A DNA stretch of 64,000 nt from Caballeronia arationis (GCF_001544975.2 NZ_FCOG02000032.1:1-64000), one strand, 5' to 3'; shown: positions 24,561 to 34,174, numbered from the stretch's first letter. Notes: a model not told the origin generated them from the letters alone. Translations and numbers: made by a program.

Positions 24561-25985
24561 ATGCGTTTTCTCGGCATCGATCTCGGCACGGCTTCGCTGA
24601 AACTCGCCATCGTCGACGAGCACGGACGCGAAATCGCGTTCTCGAATGCGGCTTATGCCGTCAGGACCGAGCATCCCGGCTGGGCTGAGACGCCGGTCGA
24701 CGACTGGTGGAATGCGCTCGTCGCCGCTGCGTCGCGACTGCCGGCGGCCGAGCGCGAGGCAGTGCGCGCGATCGGCTTCTCCGGGCAGATGCACGGCGTC
24801 GTGCTGACGGACGAGCAAGGGCGCGCGTTGCGCCCCGCGATGCTCTGGCCCGACACGCGCGCCCGGGATCTGCTCGATGCGTGGCCTTTGCCACAGGTCA
24901 ATCCCGTCGCGCCCGGCATGGCCGGGCCGCTCTTGCGCTGGATCGCGCTCAACGAACCGGCACTGCTCGACGAAGCGCGCTGGGCGCTGCAGCCGAAGGA
25001 CTGGCTGCGCACGCGGCTGGGTGGCGAAATGGACGGCGCCATCGCGACCGATCCGTCCGACGCCTGCGCGACCGCGCTTGCCGAGCCGTCCGGCCTCTGG
25101 GACGACGCGTCGATCGCGAAGCTCGGCCTGCCGCGCACGTGGTTTGCGCAACTGGCGCCTTCGTATGCGGCGGCGGGCACGCTGTCCGCCGAGGCTGCAA
25201 CCGCGCTCGGATTGAAGGCGGGCGTCGTGATGGCGGTCGGCGCGGGTGATACGCCTTGCGCCGCGCTCGGCAGCGGCCTTTGCCGCGATGGCGACGCGCT
25301 GCTCACCACCGGCACGGGCGGGCAGATCGTCGTGATGTCGCACGATGCGCCGGCTTCGGTCGCCGGATTGCACGCATATCGCGCGGCCACGGACGAGTGG
25401 TACCAGATGGCCGCGATGCAGAACGTGGGCGTGGCGCTGGAAGCCGTGCGCGGCTGGCTCGCATTCGATGCCTGGCCGCGCGCCTACGAAGACGCGTTCG
25501 CCGCGCAACCGTCCGCGCGCGTGAGCTTCCTGCCGTACCTGAGCGGCGAGCGTTCGCCGTGGATGAACCCGGCGGCGCGCGGCGGCTGGCTCGGTCTCGG
25601 TCTCGGGGACACGCGCGGCACGCTGATGCGCGCGGCGTTCGAAGGTGTCGCGTTTTCGTTGCGGGCCGGTCTCGACGCGATCCGTTCGAGCGGCGCGACG
25701 ATTGCCGCGATGCGCCTTGCGGGCGGGGGCTCGATCGATCCGCGCTGGCGGCAACTGCTCGCCGATGCGCTGAAGGTGGAACTCCATGCCGTCGATTGCC
25801 CGAACGCCGCGACGCGCGGTGCGGCGTTGCTCGGCGGGCTCGCGGTCGGCCACTGGCACGCGGGCGATCTCGCCACATTGGCGCCGTCGACGACGCTCGC
25901 CGCCACGCCACGCGACGACGCCGCGCTCGACGAACGCCATGCACGCTTCATCGATCTGTACGGACGCGTCAAAGACTGGTTCTGA
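24561..25985 (+). CDS. xylB: FGGY-family carbohydrate kinase (xylulokinase-like)
   Basis: ATP-dependent sugar kinase of 474 residues, most like xylulokinase (D-xylulose to D-xylulose 5-phosphate). It has the N-terminal phosphate loop FLGIDLGTASLKLAIVD, the xylulokinase hallmark GFSGQMHGVVL (about 75-85), PAMLWPDTRA, the catalytic-Asp region VGAGDTPCAALG and the ATP-binding GTGGQIV and LAGGGSIDPRWRQLLAD. It is followed after 79 bases by an AGE-family isomerase, so the real substrate may be the ketose that enzyme releases (xylulose or fructose). It is distinct from the second xylulokinase homologue at 40977-42458. No good ribosome site precedes the ATG. Confidence 0.84.
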   Translation: MRFLGIDLGTASLKLAIVDEHGREIAFSNAAYAVRTEHPGWAETPVDDWWNALVAAASRLPAAEREAVRAIGFSGQMHGVVLTDEQGRALRPAMLWPDTRARDLLDAWPLPQVNPVAPGMAGPLLRWIALNEPALLDEARWALQPKDWLRTRLGGEMDGAIATDPSDACATALAEPSGLWDDASIAKLGLPRTWFAQLAPSYAAAGTLSAEAATALGLKAGVVMAVGAGDTPCAALGSGLCRDGDALLTTGTGGQIVVMSHDAPASVAGLHAYRAATDEWYQMAAMQNVGVALEAVRGWLAFDAWPRAYEDAFAAQPSARVSFLPYLSGERSPWMNPAARGGWLGLGLGDTRGTLMRAAFEGVAFSLRAGLDAIRSSGATIAAMRLAGGGSIDPRWRQLLADALKVELHAVDCPNAATRGAALLGGLAVGHWHAGDLATLAPSTTLAATPRDDAALDERHARFIDLYGRVKDWF

Positions 25986-26064
25986 CATCAAACTGCTGAA
26001 CGCTTACACTTGAACCCCGCGTCGCTGGAGCGCGCGACGTCGAGACAACACTTCGAACCTTTCC

Positions 26065-27297
26065 ATGCCCGCCATCGAAACCACGACATCCGCACAGCCT
26101 GCACAACCCGATTTCCGCTCACGCGAGTTCCTTCTGGATCACGCGCTGCGCACGATGACCTTCTATCACCCGCACTGCATGGACCCGGCGGGTGGCTTCT
26201 ACCACTTCTACAAGAACGCCGGCACGATCTACGACCGCAAGACGCGGCATCTCGTTTCGAGCACGCGCTTCGTCTTCAACTATGCGATGGCATACAGGCA
26301 CTTCGGCCTCGACGAGTATCGCGGCGGCGTGGCGCATGGCATCGACTATCTGCGCCGGTTTCATCGCAATCCGGAGACGGGTGGTTACGCGTGGACGCTG
26401 GACGGCCGCGACGTCACCGATGCCACGAATCATTGCTACGGCCTGGCGTTCGTCGTACTCGCTTATGCGAAGGCACTCGAAGCCGGCTTCGAAGAGGCGC
26501 GCGCCTACCTCGATGAAACCTGGAACCTGATGGAGACGCGCTTCTGGGACGCGCCGCACGGCCTCTACAAGGACGAAGCGACCGCGGACTGGCAAGTGTC
26601 GGACTATCGCGGGCAGAACGCGAACATGCATGCGTGCGAGGCGTTCCTCGCGGCCTACGAAGCGAGCGGCGAAGCGCGCTATCTGGACCGCGCCGCGCTC
26701 CTCGCCGACAACATGGTGAACCGGCAGGCGGCGCTCGCGGGCGGGCTCGTGTGGGAGCACTACAAGCCCGACTGGTCGATCGACTGGGAGTACAACAAGG
26801 GCGATCGCAGCAACATCTTTCGTCCGTGGGGTTTTCAGCCGGGGCATCAGACCGAGTGGGCCAAGCTGTTGCTGATCCTCGACCGGCATCGGCCGGATGC
26901 GTGGCATCTGAAACGAGCACGCGAACTGTTCGACCGCGCGTTCGAACTGTCCTGGGACGGCGAGCACGGCGGCATGGTCTACGGCTTCGACCCCGAAGGC
27001 CGCTTCTACGACGAAGACAAGTATTTCTGGGTCCAGGCCGAATCGCTGGCGGCGGCCGCGCTGCTCGCCGGGCGCATGTCGGAGCAGGGCGACGAAACCG
27101 CGGCCCGGCGTTACTGGAACGAATACGAACGACTGTGGGCCTATAGCTGGGCGCACTTCGTCGATCACAAGTACGGCGCGTGGTATCGCATCCTCACCCG
27201 CGACAACCGCCAGTACAGCGACGAGAAAAGCCCGGCCGGCAAGGTCGACTACCACTCGATGGGCGCATGCTACGAAGTCTTGAACGTCACGCGCTGA
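26065..27297 (+). CDS. AGE-family sugar epimerase/isomerase (mannose isomerase-like)
   Basis: A 410-residue (alpha/alpha)6-barrel protein of the N-acylglucosamine 2-epimerase superfamily, whose members interconvert aldoses and ketoses or 2-epimers. Family features: SSTRFVFNYAMAYRHFG near residue 70, the active-site QNANMHACEAFLAAYE, GFQPGHQTEWAKLLL, KYFWVQAESLAAAALL and the C-terminal SPAGKVDYHSMGACYEVL. The pattern, with no N-acetyl sugar context, fits mannose/lyxose isomerases best; cellobiose 2-epimerase or sulfoquinovose-type isomerase are alternatives. It follows a xylulokinase-like gene, suggesting D-lyxose to D-xylulose or D-mannose to D-fructose use. Confidence 0.82.
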   Translation: MPAIETTTSAQPAQPDFRSREFLLDHALRTMTFYHPHCMDPAGGFYHFYKNAGTIYDRKTRHLVSSTRFVFNYAMAYRHFGLDEYRGGVAHGIDYLRRFHRNPETGGYAWTLDGRDVTDATNHCYGLAFVVLAYAKALEAGFEEARAYLDETWNLMETRFWDAPHGLYKDEATADWQVSDYRGQNANMHACEAFLAAYEASGEARYLDRAALLADNMVNRQAALAGGLVWEHYKPDWSIDWEYNKGDRSNIFRPWGFQPGHQTEWAKLLLILDRHRPDAWHLKRARELFDRAFELSWDGEHGGMVYGFDPEGRFYDEDKYFWVQAESLAAAALLAGRMSEQGDETAARRYWNEYERLWAYSWAHFVDHKYGAWYRILTRDNRQYSDEKSPAGKVDYHSMGACYEVLNVTR

Positions 27298-27331
27298 AAC
27301 CGTTTTGCATTGTCATGAAAGGAGCGACACC

Positions 27332-28438
<1,107 letters not shown>

Positions 28439-28454
28439 ACCGGAGGCGGCGACG

Positions 28455-29303
28455 ATGCTTGAACTTGTGGAAGAACATCGTTCGTGGGGCGGCGTGCAGC
28501 GGACCTATCGGCACGACTCGAAGTCGATCGGTCTGCCGATGCGCTTTTCCGTGTTTCTGCCGCAGCAGGCGTCGTCGGGGAAGGTGCCTGCGCTCTTCTA
28601 TCTCGCGGGGCTCACCTGCACCGAAGAGACATTTCCGATCAAGGCCGGCGCGCAGCGTTATGCCGCCGAGCATGGCATCGCGCTGATCTCACCGGATACG
28701 AGCCCGCGCGGCGCGGGCATTCCGGACGAGGGCGCGGCCTGGGACTTCGGCGTCGGCGCGGGGTTTTACGTCGATGCGACCGAGGAACCCTGGTCGAAGC
28801 ATTACCGCATGTATTCGTATGTGACGCAGGATCTGCGCGAGGCGGTGCTGGCGGAGTTGCCCGTGCTCGGCGACCGGCTCGGTATCTTCGGGCATTCGAT
28901 GGGCGGACATGGAGCGCTCGTGCTGGCCCTGCGCAATCCCGATCTCTACCGGTCGGTGTCGGCATTTGCGCCGATCGCGGCGCCTTCGCGCTGCCCGTGG
29001 GGAGTGAAGGCGTTTTCAGGTTATCTCGGCGAGGATCGCGAAGCGTGGAAGCGGTATGACGCGAGTGAACTGGTCGCGGGAGCGTCGGCGGGGCGGTTTG
29101 CCGAGGGCATCCTCATCGATCAGGGGCTTGCGGATCAGTTTCTCGCAGAGCAGTTATATCCCGATGTGTTCGAGGCTGCCGCAAACGGCGCGGGACAGAA
29201 GGTCGTGCTGCGCCAGCATGAAGGCTATGACCACGGGTATTACTTCATTTCCACCTTCATCGGGGAGCATGTTGCGCATCATGCGCAGGTTTTGCGCGCC
29301 TGA
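28455..29303 (+). CDS. fghA: S-formylglutathione hydrolase
   Basis: Serine esterase that hydrolyses S-formylglutathione to formate and glutathione, the second step of glutathione-dependent formaldehyde detoxification. 282 residues, esterase-D type alpha/beta hydrolase with nucleophile elbow GHSMGGHGAL, the signature LAGLTCTEETF near residue 55, the acid region DQGLADQFL and the catalytic His in HEGYDHGYYFI. All are intact. It sits 16 bases behind frmA in the same operon and is followed within 50 bases by the large inverted repeat. Confidence 0.95.
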   Translation: MLELVEEHRSWGGVQRTYRHDSKSIGLPMRFSVFLPQQASSGKVPALFYLAGLTCTEETFPIKAGAQRYAAEHGIALISPDTSPRGAGIPDEGAAWDFGVGAGFYVDATEEPWSKHYRMYSYVTQDLREAVLAELPVLGDRLGIFGHSMGGHGALVLALRNPDLYRSVSAFAPIAAPSRCPWGVKAFSGYLGEDREAWKRYDASELVAGASAGRFAEGILIDQGLADQFLAEQLYPDVFEAAANGAGQKVVLRQHEGYDHGYYFISTFIGEHVAHHAQVLRA

Positions 29304-29348
29304 GGCTTCAGGTGCTCGCTCTTTAACTCCATTCGACGACGGTGCTGC

Positions 29349-29453
29349 GCTTCTATGGAACTTGCTTTCTTTGTGGTCTATTAGCTCTGCCCCTGTCCGG
29401 GGCGGGACTTACTTTCTTTGCTGCTGCAAAGAAAGTAAGCAAAGAAAGCAGCT
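29349..29453 (-). repeat. Dispersed hairpin repeat, copy B (inverted)
   Basis: Left outer arm of the composite repeat and inverted copy of the 105-bp repeat; about 90 % identical to the copy at 29879-29983. It keeps the 14-bp stem-loop and the GCCCC/GGGGC hairpin. Confidence 0.85.
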
Positions 29454-29496
29454 AGGGGGCCAACAGTATTAGGACGCGACCACCCTCGCGATACAG

Positions 29497-29556
29497 AGTG
29501 GCCCAGCCCCTAAGTGTCGCCCTCAAACATCCACCCGGCTTGGTGCGCGGCACGCA
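29497..29556 (+). repeat. Inner arm, left
   Basis: A 60-bp segment whose reverse complement recurs at 29775-29834 with two mismatches. Not found elsewhere in the window. Confidence 0.88.
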
Positions 29557-29774
29557 CTGGCACCCCTCGCACTCCAACAGAGTGGTATGCGCTGCGTTCC
29601 GGTCCGTCCGCGCTTCGCTCGGACGACGGGCACGATCGAAAACCAGCGGATTGCGGCCGCTACCGCCATCTCAACCGCGACCCTCAACCGCACGACTGAA
29701 TGGACCTTTCGTCCAGCGAAGCGAAAACGGATGAATGACTGCTGTGCCAATTCGTACACTGCGCGATGTCACAT

Positions 29775-29834
29775 TGCGTGCCGCGCACCAAGCCGGGCGG
29801 ATGTTTGAGGGCGACACTTAGGCGCTGGGCCACT
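29775..29834 (-). repeat. Inner arm, right
   Basis: Reverse complement of 29497-29556 with two mismatches in 60. Together they would form a very stable cruciform or RNA hairpin across the 218-bp centre. Confidence 0.88.
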
Positions 29835-29878
29835 CAATGACGCGGATGCGTTGACATGCTGCGACTGCTGCCTAAAAA

Positions 29879-29983
29879 AGCTGCTTTCTTTGCTTACTTT
29901 CTTTGCAGCAGCAAAGAAAGTAAGTCCGGCCCCGGACAGGGGCAGTGCCAATAGACCGACACGAAAGCAAGTTCCATAGAAGC
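29879..29983 (+). repeat. Dispersed hairpin repeat, copy C
   Basis: Right outer arm of the composite repeat, direct copy of 1-103 with about five differences. It begins with the same paired TTTCTTTGC blocks and the 14-bp stem-loop. Confidence 0.87.
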
Positions 29984-30013
29984 ACAACCTATCCACTCCA
30001 AAAACCGCAAGCA

Positions 30014-30796
30014 TCACCGCCGCCTCAAAAGACTCGTGCCATAAACCAGCGCCGCGAGCATCGTGATCCAGAAACTGGTGGGCCAGTCCGTGTAGTAGGC
30101 GAGCACGAGCCCGGCCCACGCCTGCCCGAGCGCAAATACGGCGGCGAGCAGGAGCCCGGTCCAGAGCCGCGTCGTCACGTTTTGCGCCGCGGCCGCAGGC
30201 CCGACCATCAGCGCAAACACGAGCAGCACCCCCACGATCTGCGTACACGCAGCAACCGCGAGCGCGGTCACCGCAAGAAACAGCACCGACACGAGCCGCA
30301 ACGACACACCTTTCGCCTCGGCCAGTTCGGGCTGCAGCGAGGCAAACAGCAACGGTCGCATGATCGCCGCCAGCGCGAGCAGACTGACCGTCGCGAGTCC
30401 CGCTAGAACGGCAAGCGTCTCCCGGCTCACGCCGAGCACATTGCCGAAGAGGAGCGCTGTCGCCTGCGTCGCGTATGCCGTGAAGAAGTGCAGGAACAGC
30501 AACCCCAACCCGAGCGACAGCGACAGAATCACGCCGATGGCGACATCGCGCCCCGACAGCCGCTCGCCGAGCGCGCCCATGCCGACGCCCGCCGCGAGCG
30601 TAAAGCCCACCATGCCCCAGAGCGGCGACACGCCCACCAGCACAGCGCCCGTCGCGCCCGTGAAGCCGACATGCGAAAGCGCATGACCCGCAAAGGTCTG
30701 TCCGCGCAACACCAGAAAATATCCGACGATGCCCGCCAGCACCGCGACGATCCCCGACGCCGCAAAGGCGTTCACCATGAATTCGTATTCAAACAT
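30014..30796 (-). CDS. znuB: Zinc ABC transporter permease
   Basis: Membrane subunit of a Zn/Mn-type (ABC-3 family) importer, about 260 residues with roughly eight hydrophobic helices. Recognisable parts are GYFLVLRGQTFAGHALSHVGFTG near residue 30, typical of ZnuB, and the cytoplasmic coupling segment LQPELAEAKGVSLRLVSVLF. The frame runs further upstream, but that part overlaps the His-rich tail of the ATPase in another frame; MFEYEFMVNAF at 30796 is the normal start. It overlaps the ATPase gene by 8 bases and is the last gene of the zur-znuACB operon. Confidence 0.92.
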   Translation of the reverse strand: MFEYEFMVNAFAASGIVAVLAGIVGYFLVLRGQTFAGHALSHVGFTGATGAVLVGVSPLWGMVGFTLAAGVGMGALGERLSGRDVAIGVILSLSLGLGLLFLHFFTAYATQATALLFGNVLGVSRETLAVLAGLATVSLLALAAIMRPLLFASLQPELAEAKGVSLRLVSVLFLAVTALAVAACTQIVGVLLVFALMVGPAAAAQNVTTRLWTGLLLAAVFALGQAWAGLVLAYYTDWPTSFWITMLAALVYGTSLLRRR

Positions 30797-31709
30797 TGTG
30801 CGTGTGCTTTCCCTTGGCCTTATGGTCGTGGCCATGACCGTGGCCATGATCGTGGTCATGCTCATGGTCGTGCTCGTGACCCTCGTCGCCTTCTTCGTGC
30901 GCGTGGTCAAGCTTGTCGATCTCGACACCGCCCGACATCACGAAGATGCGTCCGTTCACGCGCATCACGTCGATCGGCGAGCCGTATAGCCGCGACAGCA
31001 CCGCCTTCGTGATGACCTCGTCGACGGTGCCGAGCGCCGCGCGTCCATTGCCGAGATACAGCACGCGATCGAGCGAGTTGAGCAGCGGATTGAGCTCGTG
31101 CGCGGAGAACAGGACGGTGATACCCAGCTCGCGCTGCACGCGCCGCACGAGGTCGACGACACCCGTCTGATGCCGCGGATCGAGGCTGATGAGCGGCTCG
31201 TCGAGCAGCAGCACCTTCGGCTTGCCGAGCAGGCATTGCGCGAGCAACAGACGCTGCCGCTCGCCGCCCGAAAGCTCCGACAGCGGCCGCGCGGCCAGCG
31301 CGTGAGCGTCGACCAGATCGAGCACGCGTTCGACATCGGCGCGCACGGCGGGACTCGCGTGCGGCAGGCCCCAGTGATGCCCGTCCGCGGCCATCGCGAC
31401 GAAATCCCGTCCGCGAACGCGCCGTCCCGCGAGGCCGCTGCGAATCTGCGGCATGTAGCCGATCGACGGATTGCCGCGCACGACCGCTTCGCCATCGACG
31501 CGAATCGATCCGCTCGACAGCGGCAAAAGGCCGAGCAGCGCGCGCATCAGCGTCGTCTTGCCGGCGCCGTTCGGCCCGAGCACGCCGATGAATTCGCCCT
31601 TGAGAACGGTAAAGCTCGCGTCGTCGAGAATCGCGCGGTCGCCGAGTTCCAGCGTCACGTGATCCACTTCGATCGCGTTCGCGCGGGTGTCGCCTGAAGC
31701 GTCGGTCAT
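30789..31709 (-). CDS. znuC: Zinc ABC transporter ATPase with His-rich tail
   Basis: Cytoplasmic ATPase of the zinc importer, 306 residues. Walker A GPNGAGKTTL, signature LSGGERQRLLLAQ, Walker B VLLLDEPLISLD and switch His in FSAHELNPLL are all intact. The last 40 residues are exceptional: an Asp/Glu/Gly/His-rich tract with alternating His (HEHDHEHDHDHGHGHGHDH) ending KHTHNV. It probably binds zinc and may buffer the metal or sense it at the transporter. The start at 31709 is fixed by an ATGA overlap with the stop of the binding-protein gene. Confidence 0.93.
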   Translation of the reverse strand: MTDASGDTRANAIEVDHVTLELGDRAILDDASFTVLKGEFIGVLGPNGAGKTTLMRALLGLLPLSSGSIRVDGEAVVRGNPSIGYMPQIRSGLAGRRVRGRDFVAMAADGHHWGLPHASPAVRADVERVLDLVDAHALAARPLSELSGGERQRLLLAQCLLGKPKVLLLDEPLISLDPRHQTGVVDLVRRVQRELGITVLFSAHELNPLLNSLDRVLYLGNGRAALGTVDEVITKAVLSRLYGSPIDVMRVNGRIFVMSGGVEIDKLDHAHEEGDEGHEHDHEHDHDHGHGHGHDHKAKGKHTHNV

Positions 31710-32587
31710 CGTTGCCATCCCTGTAGCGCGCCCGAAAGCGCGTCGAGCTGCGTCAGCATCCATTGCTGGAACGTCTTGCCGGCGGGCAGCGTTTCGGTGA
31801 CGCTTACGCTCGGCACGTGCCAGTCCTTCGAGAGCTTGAGCATGCGCTTCGTCAGCGCCTCCGTGGCCTGGCTGTTGTAGAGCAGGACGTGCACGCGCCG
31901 CTCGCGCAGATCCTTTTCGAAGGCGGCGATGTCGGAGGCGCTCGGCTCCGTTTCGTTCATCGCGGCGAGCTGGAAGCGCTGGTTGCGCATCTCGAAGCCG
32001 ATCGCGTCCGCCATGTAGCCGAAGACCGGCTCGGTCGCGGTCACCGGCACGCCCTTGTAGTGCGCATGCAGCGACGCGACCCGGTCGTCGATAGCTTTCA
32101 GCGACGAGAGGAATGTCGCGAGCCGAGCGTCGTAGTCGGTCTTGTGCGCCGGGTCGGCCTGCACGAGATAGCCGCTCACCGCCTTCGCGACAACGGGCAT
32201 CGTCGCCGGGTCGTACCACAGATGCGGGTTGTCGCCGGACTTTCTGCCAACGAGATTCGCCACGACGATCGTCGTGCGCTTCTCACCCTTCGATACGGCG
32301 AGAAGCTTGTCCATCCACGGATCGTAGTCAGCGCCGTTGTAGACGACGAGCGCCGCGTGCTGCAGCGCGCGCGCCGTCTTCGGGCTGGCTTCGAAGAGAT
32401 GCGGGTCTTCGTCGGGATTGTTGAGGATGCTCGTCACCTGGACGCGGTCGCCGCCCAGTTGCTTCACCACGTCGGCGTAGAAATTCTCCGCGGCGACCAC
32501 CGGAATGCGCGCGGTCTGGGCCGCCACGCTGCCGCAAAAACCGAGCGCAAGCGCTGCTCCGGCCAGAAAAATGGCAAGTCTTTTCAT
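31706..32587 (-). CDS. znuA: Zinc/metal ABC transporter binding protein
   Basis: Periplasmic cluster A-I metal-binding protein of 293 residues with a signal peptide ending near VAAQ. Metal-ligand segments are DEDPHLFEASP (first His), GDNPHLWYDP (second His) and TATEPVFGYMADAIGF, where a Glu stands at the place of the third His of ZnuA-type proteins, as in Mn/Fe-binding relatives. The acidic His-rich loop of ZnuA between the two domains is absent; the His-rich tract of this system sits on the ATPase instead. The coding frame extends 27 codons upstream, but MKRLAIFLAGAAL is a proper signal start. It lies 40 bases after zur. Confidence 0.9.
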   Translation of the reverse strand: MKRLAIFLAGAALALGFCGSVAAQTARIPVVAAENFYADVVKQLGGDRVQVTSILNNPDEDPHLFEASPKTARALQHAALVVYNGADYDPWMDKLLAVSKGEKRTTIVVANLVGRKSGDNPHLWYDPATMPVVAKAVSGYLVQADPAHKTDYDARLATFLSSLKAIDDRVASLHAHYKGVPVTATEPVFGYMADAIGFEMRNQRFQLAAMNETEPSASDIAAFEKDLRERRVHVLLYNSQATEALTKRMLKLSKDWHVPSVSVTETLPAGKTFQQWMLTQLDALSGALQGWQR

Positions 32588-32627
32588 GTTGTTGTTGGGT
32601 GTCGGGTTGATCGGAATTTGACCGGAA

Positions 32628-33086
32628 TCAAGCGTCGCGATGCTTGTGCTGGCAGTCGCTGCAAACACCGCTCAGTTCGACGACCTGGTGGCGCACTTCG
32701 AAGCCGTGCGCGGGCGGGCTCGCGGAGAGCGTCGAGGCGAGTTCGTCGCCGGGAATTTCGAGCGTCGCGCCGCATTCGTCGCAGATCAGGAACTGGCTTT
32801 CGTGCGGCTGGCCGACATCGCAGCACGCGAAGAACGCGTTCTTCGATGCGATCCGGTGTACGAAGCCGTTCTCCACCAGGAAGTCGAGCGCGCGATAGAT
32901 CGTCGTGGGCGGCACGCGCCCGCCGCGATGCGGCTCCATCGCGTCGATCAGGTCGTAGGCGCCGATCGGTTTTTGCGCGCGCAGGACGAGTTCGTAGACC
33001 TGGCGCCTGAGCGGGGTGAGCGCGAGGCCGCGTTCGGCGGCGAGCCGTTCGGCTCGCGAGAGCATCTGTTCGTAGGACGCGGACAT
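32628..33086 (-). CDS. zur: Fur-family zinc uptake regulator
   Basis: A 152-residue metalloregulator. The N-terminal winged helix includes LTPLRRQVYELVLRAQKPIGAYDLID and RVPPTTIYRALDFLVENGFVHRI (recognition helix). The dimerisation domain has the structural-zinc Cys pairs ICDEC and GVCSDCQHKH and the regulatory stretch QPHESQF. The lack of the Fur-type HHDH segment and its lead position in a zinc-uptake operon identify it as Zur. A 15-bp dyad 53 bases upstream is the expected operator, giving autoregulation of zur-znuACB. Confidence 0.92.
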   Translation of the reverse strand: MSASYEQMLSRAERLAAERGLALTPLRRQVYELVLRAQKPIGAYDLIDAMEPHRGGRVPPTTIYRALDFLVENGFVHRIASKNAFFACCDVGQPHESQFLICDECGATLEIPGDELASTLSASPPAHGFEVRHQVVELSGVCSDCQHKHRDA

Positions 33087-33138
33087 GAGATTTCGAGGTA
33101 GGTGAGCGAGCCGTCAGCGGCGTCGGAATTTACCGAGA

Positions 33139-33153
33139 TGATATAACGTATCA
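33139..33153. promoter_or_regulatory. Candidate Zur box
   Basis: TGATA-TAACG-TATCA, arms of 5 bp in an AT-rich dyad, upstream of zur. Its centre is like Zur boxes of other proteobacteria (GTTATA-type dyads), and it is the only AT-rich palindrome in this spacer. Confidence 0.6.
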
Positions 33154-33382
33154 CTCGCTTCTGCATGCCGAACTTGCGTGGCACGACCTCGCCCGAAATG
33201 CCTGTAACCGCGCTGTCAGCCGCGCCAGCAGGGGTTTTCCCGGGGACGACGGGATTGCGCGCCGCAGCATCGAAAGATCGCAACGCGCCTTGACAGCGCT
33301 CGATGCGTCACCGATCATTCGATCAAAGAGAGAGCAATTGTTCGCGTGCAGAGCGTTCGCTCAGTGCGACGACCGGAAAAAT

Positions 33383-34174
33383 ATGAACTCGGAGACAGCC
33401 TTGAAACTGCAAGACAAGGTCGCGATCATCACCGGAGCGGCGAGCGGCATCGGTGAGGCGGTTGCCAGGCGGTATCTCGACGAAGGCGCGAAAGTCGTCG
33501 TCGTCGACGTAAAGGACGAAGGCGAACTGGCACAGCGTTTCACCGCCATCGCCGACCGCGTGCTCGCCTTGCGCGGCGACGTCACGAAGCGCGAAGACAT
33601 CCAGCGCATTGTCGATTCGGCCGTCGAGCGCTTCGGCGGCGTCGACATCCTCTTCAACAACGCGGCGCTCTTCGACATGCGCCCGATCCTCGACGAATCC
33701 TGGGACGTGTACGACCGCCTCTTCGCCGTCAACGTGAAGGGCATGTTCTTCCTGATGCAGACGGTCGCGAAGCGCATGGTCGAGCAGGGACGCGGCGGCA
33801 AGATCATCAACATGTCGTCGCAGGCGGGACGGCGCGGCGAGGCGCTCGTGTCGCACTATTGCGCGACCAAGGCGGCGGTCATCAGCTATACGCAGTCGGC
33901 GGCGCTCGCGCTCGCGAAGGAGCGCATCAACGTGAACGGCATTGCGCCGGGTGTCGTTGATACGCCGATGTGGGAGCAGGTCGATGCGCTCTTCGCGAAG
34001 TACGAGAACCGGCCGCTTGGCGAGAAGAAGCGGCTCGTCGGCGAGGAGGTGCCGCTCGGCCGCATGGGGCTTCCCGCCGATCTCACCGGCGCGGCGCTCT
34101 TTCTTGCATCGGCGGATTCGGACTACATCACGGCGCAGACCCTGAACGTGGACGGCGGCAACTGGATGAGCTGA
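33383..34174 (+). CDS. SDR-family polyol dehydrogenase (sorbitol dehydrogenase-like)
   Basis: NAD(P)-dependent short-chain dehydrogenase of 263 residues. Cofactor motif TGAASGIGE (about 18-26), NNAA, active-site Ser in NMSSQAGRRG and the YCATK Tyr/Lys pair are present, and the C-terminus NVDGGNWMS is typical of sorbitol dehydrogenase/L-iditol 2-dehydrogenase SDRs. It probably oxidises sorbitol (or galactitol) to the ketose. It precedes the polyol ABC importer by 361 bases on the same strand. A TTG at the LKLQDKVAIIT stretch could be an alternative start; ATG 33383 is preferred. Confidence 0.87.
   Translation: MNSETALKLQDKVAIITGAASGIGEAVARRYLDEGAKVVVVDVKDEGELAQRFTAIADRVLALRGDVTKREDIQRIVDSAVERFGGVDILFNNAALFDMRPILDESWDVYDRLFAVNVKGMFFLMQTVAKRMVEQGRGGKIINMSSQAGRRGEALVSHYCATKAAVISYTQSAALALAKERINVNGIAPGVVDTPMWEQVDALFAKYENRPLGEKKRLVGEEVPLGRMGLPADLTGAALFLASADSDYITAQTLNVDGGNWMS

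Larger units (their letters stand above)
29304..30013. repeat. Gene-free composite inverted repeat (about 635 bp)
   Basis: The whole spacer between the converging fghA and znuB genes is one large imperfect palindrome, 29349-29983: left side 29349-29556 (208 bp) and right side 29775-29983 (209 bp) around a 218-bp centre. Within each side an outer 105-bp arm and an inner 60-bp arm are well conserved, while the 43-44 bp between them has diverged. No transposase or other credible gene is inside, and I see no target-site duplication at its ends. It resembles a non-autonomous repeat structure and may also end both converging transcripts. Confidence 0.8.

Noticed and set aside
29498..29808. Small open frames inside the composite inverted repeat
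   Set aside because: They overlap the repeat arms, lack ribosome sites and look like translated repeat sequence.
29349..29983. Miniature transposon (MITE) call for the composite repeat
   Set aside because: No target-site duplication is visible at the ends and no related transposase is in the window, so only a repeat is claimed.
30797..30928. Longer ZnuB start
   Set aside because: The extra codons are an alternative-frame reading of the His-rich ZnuC tail.
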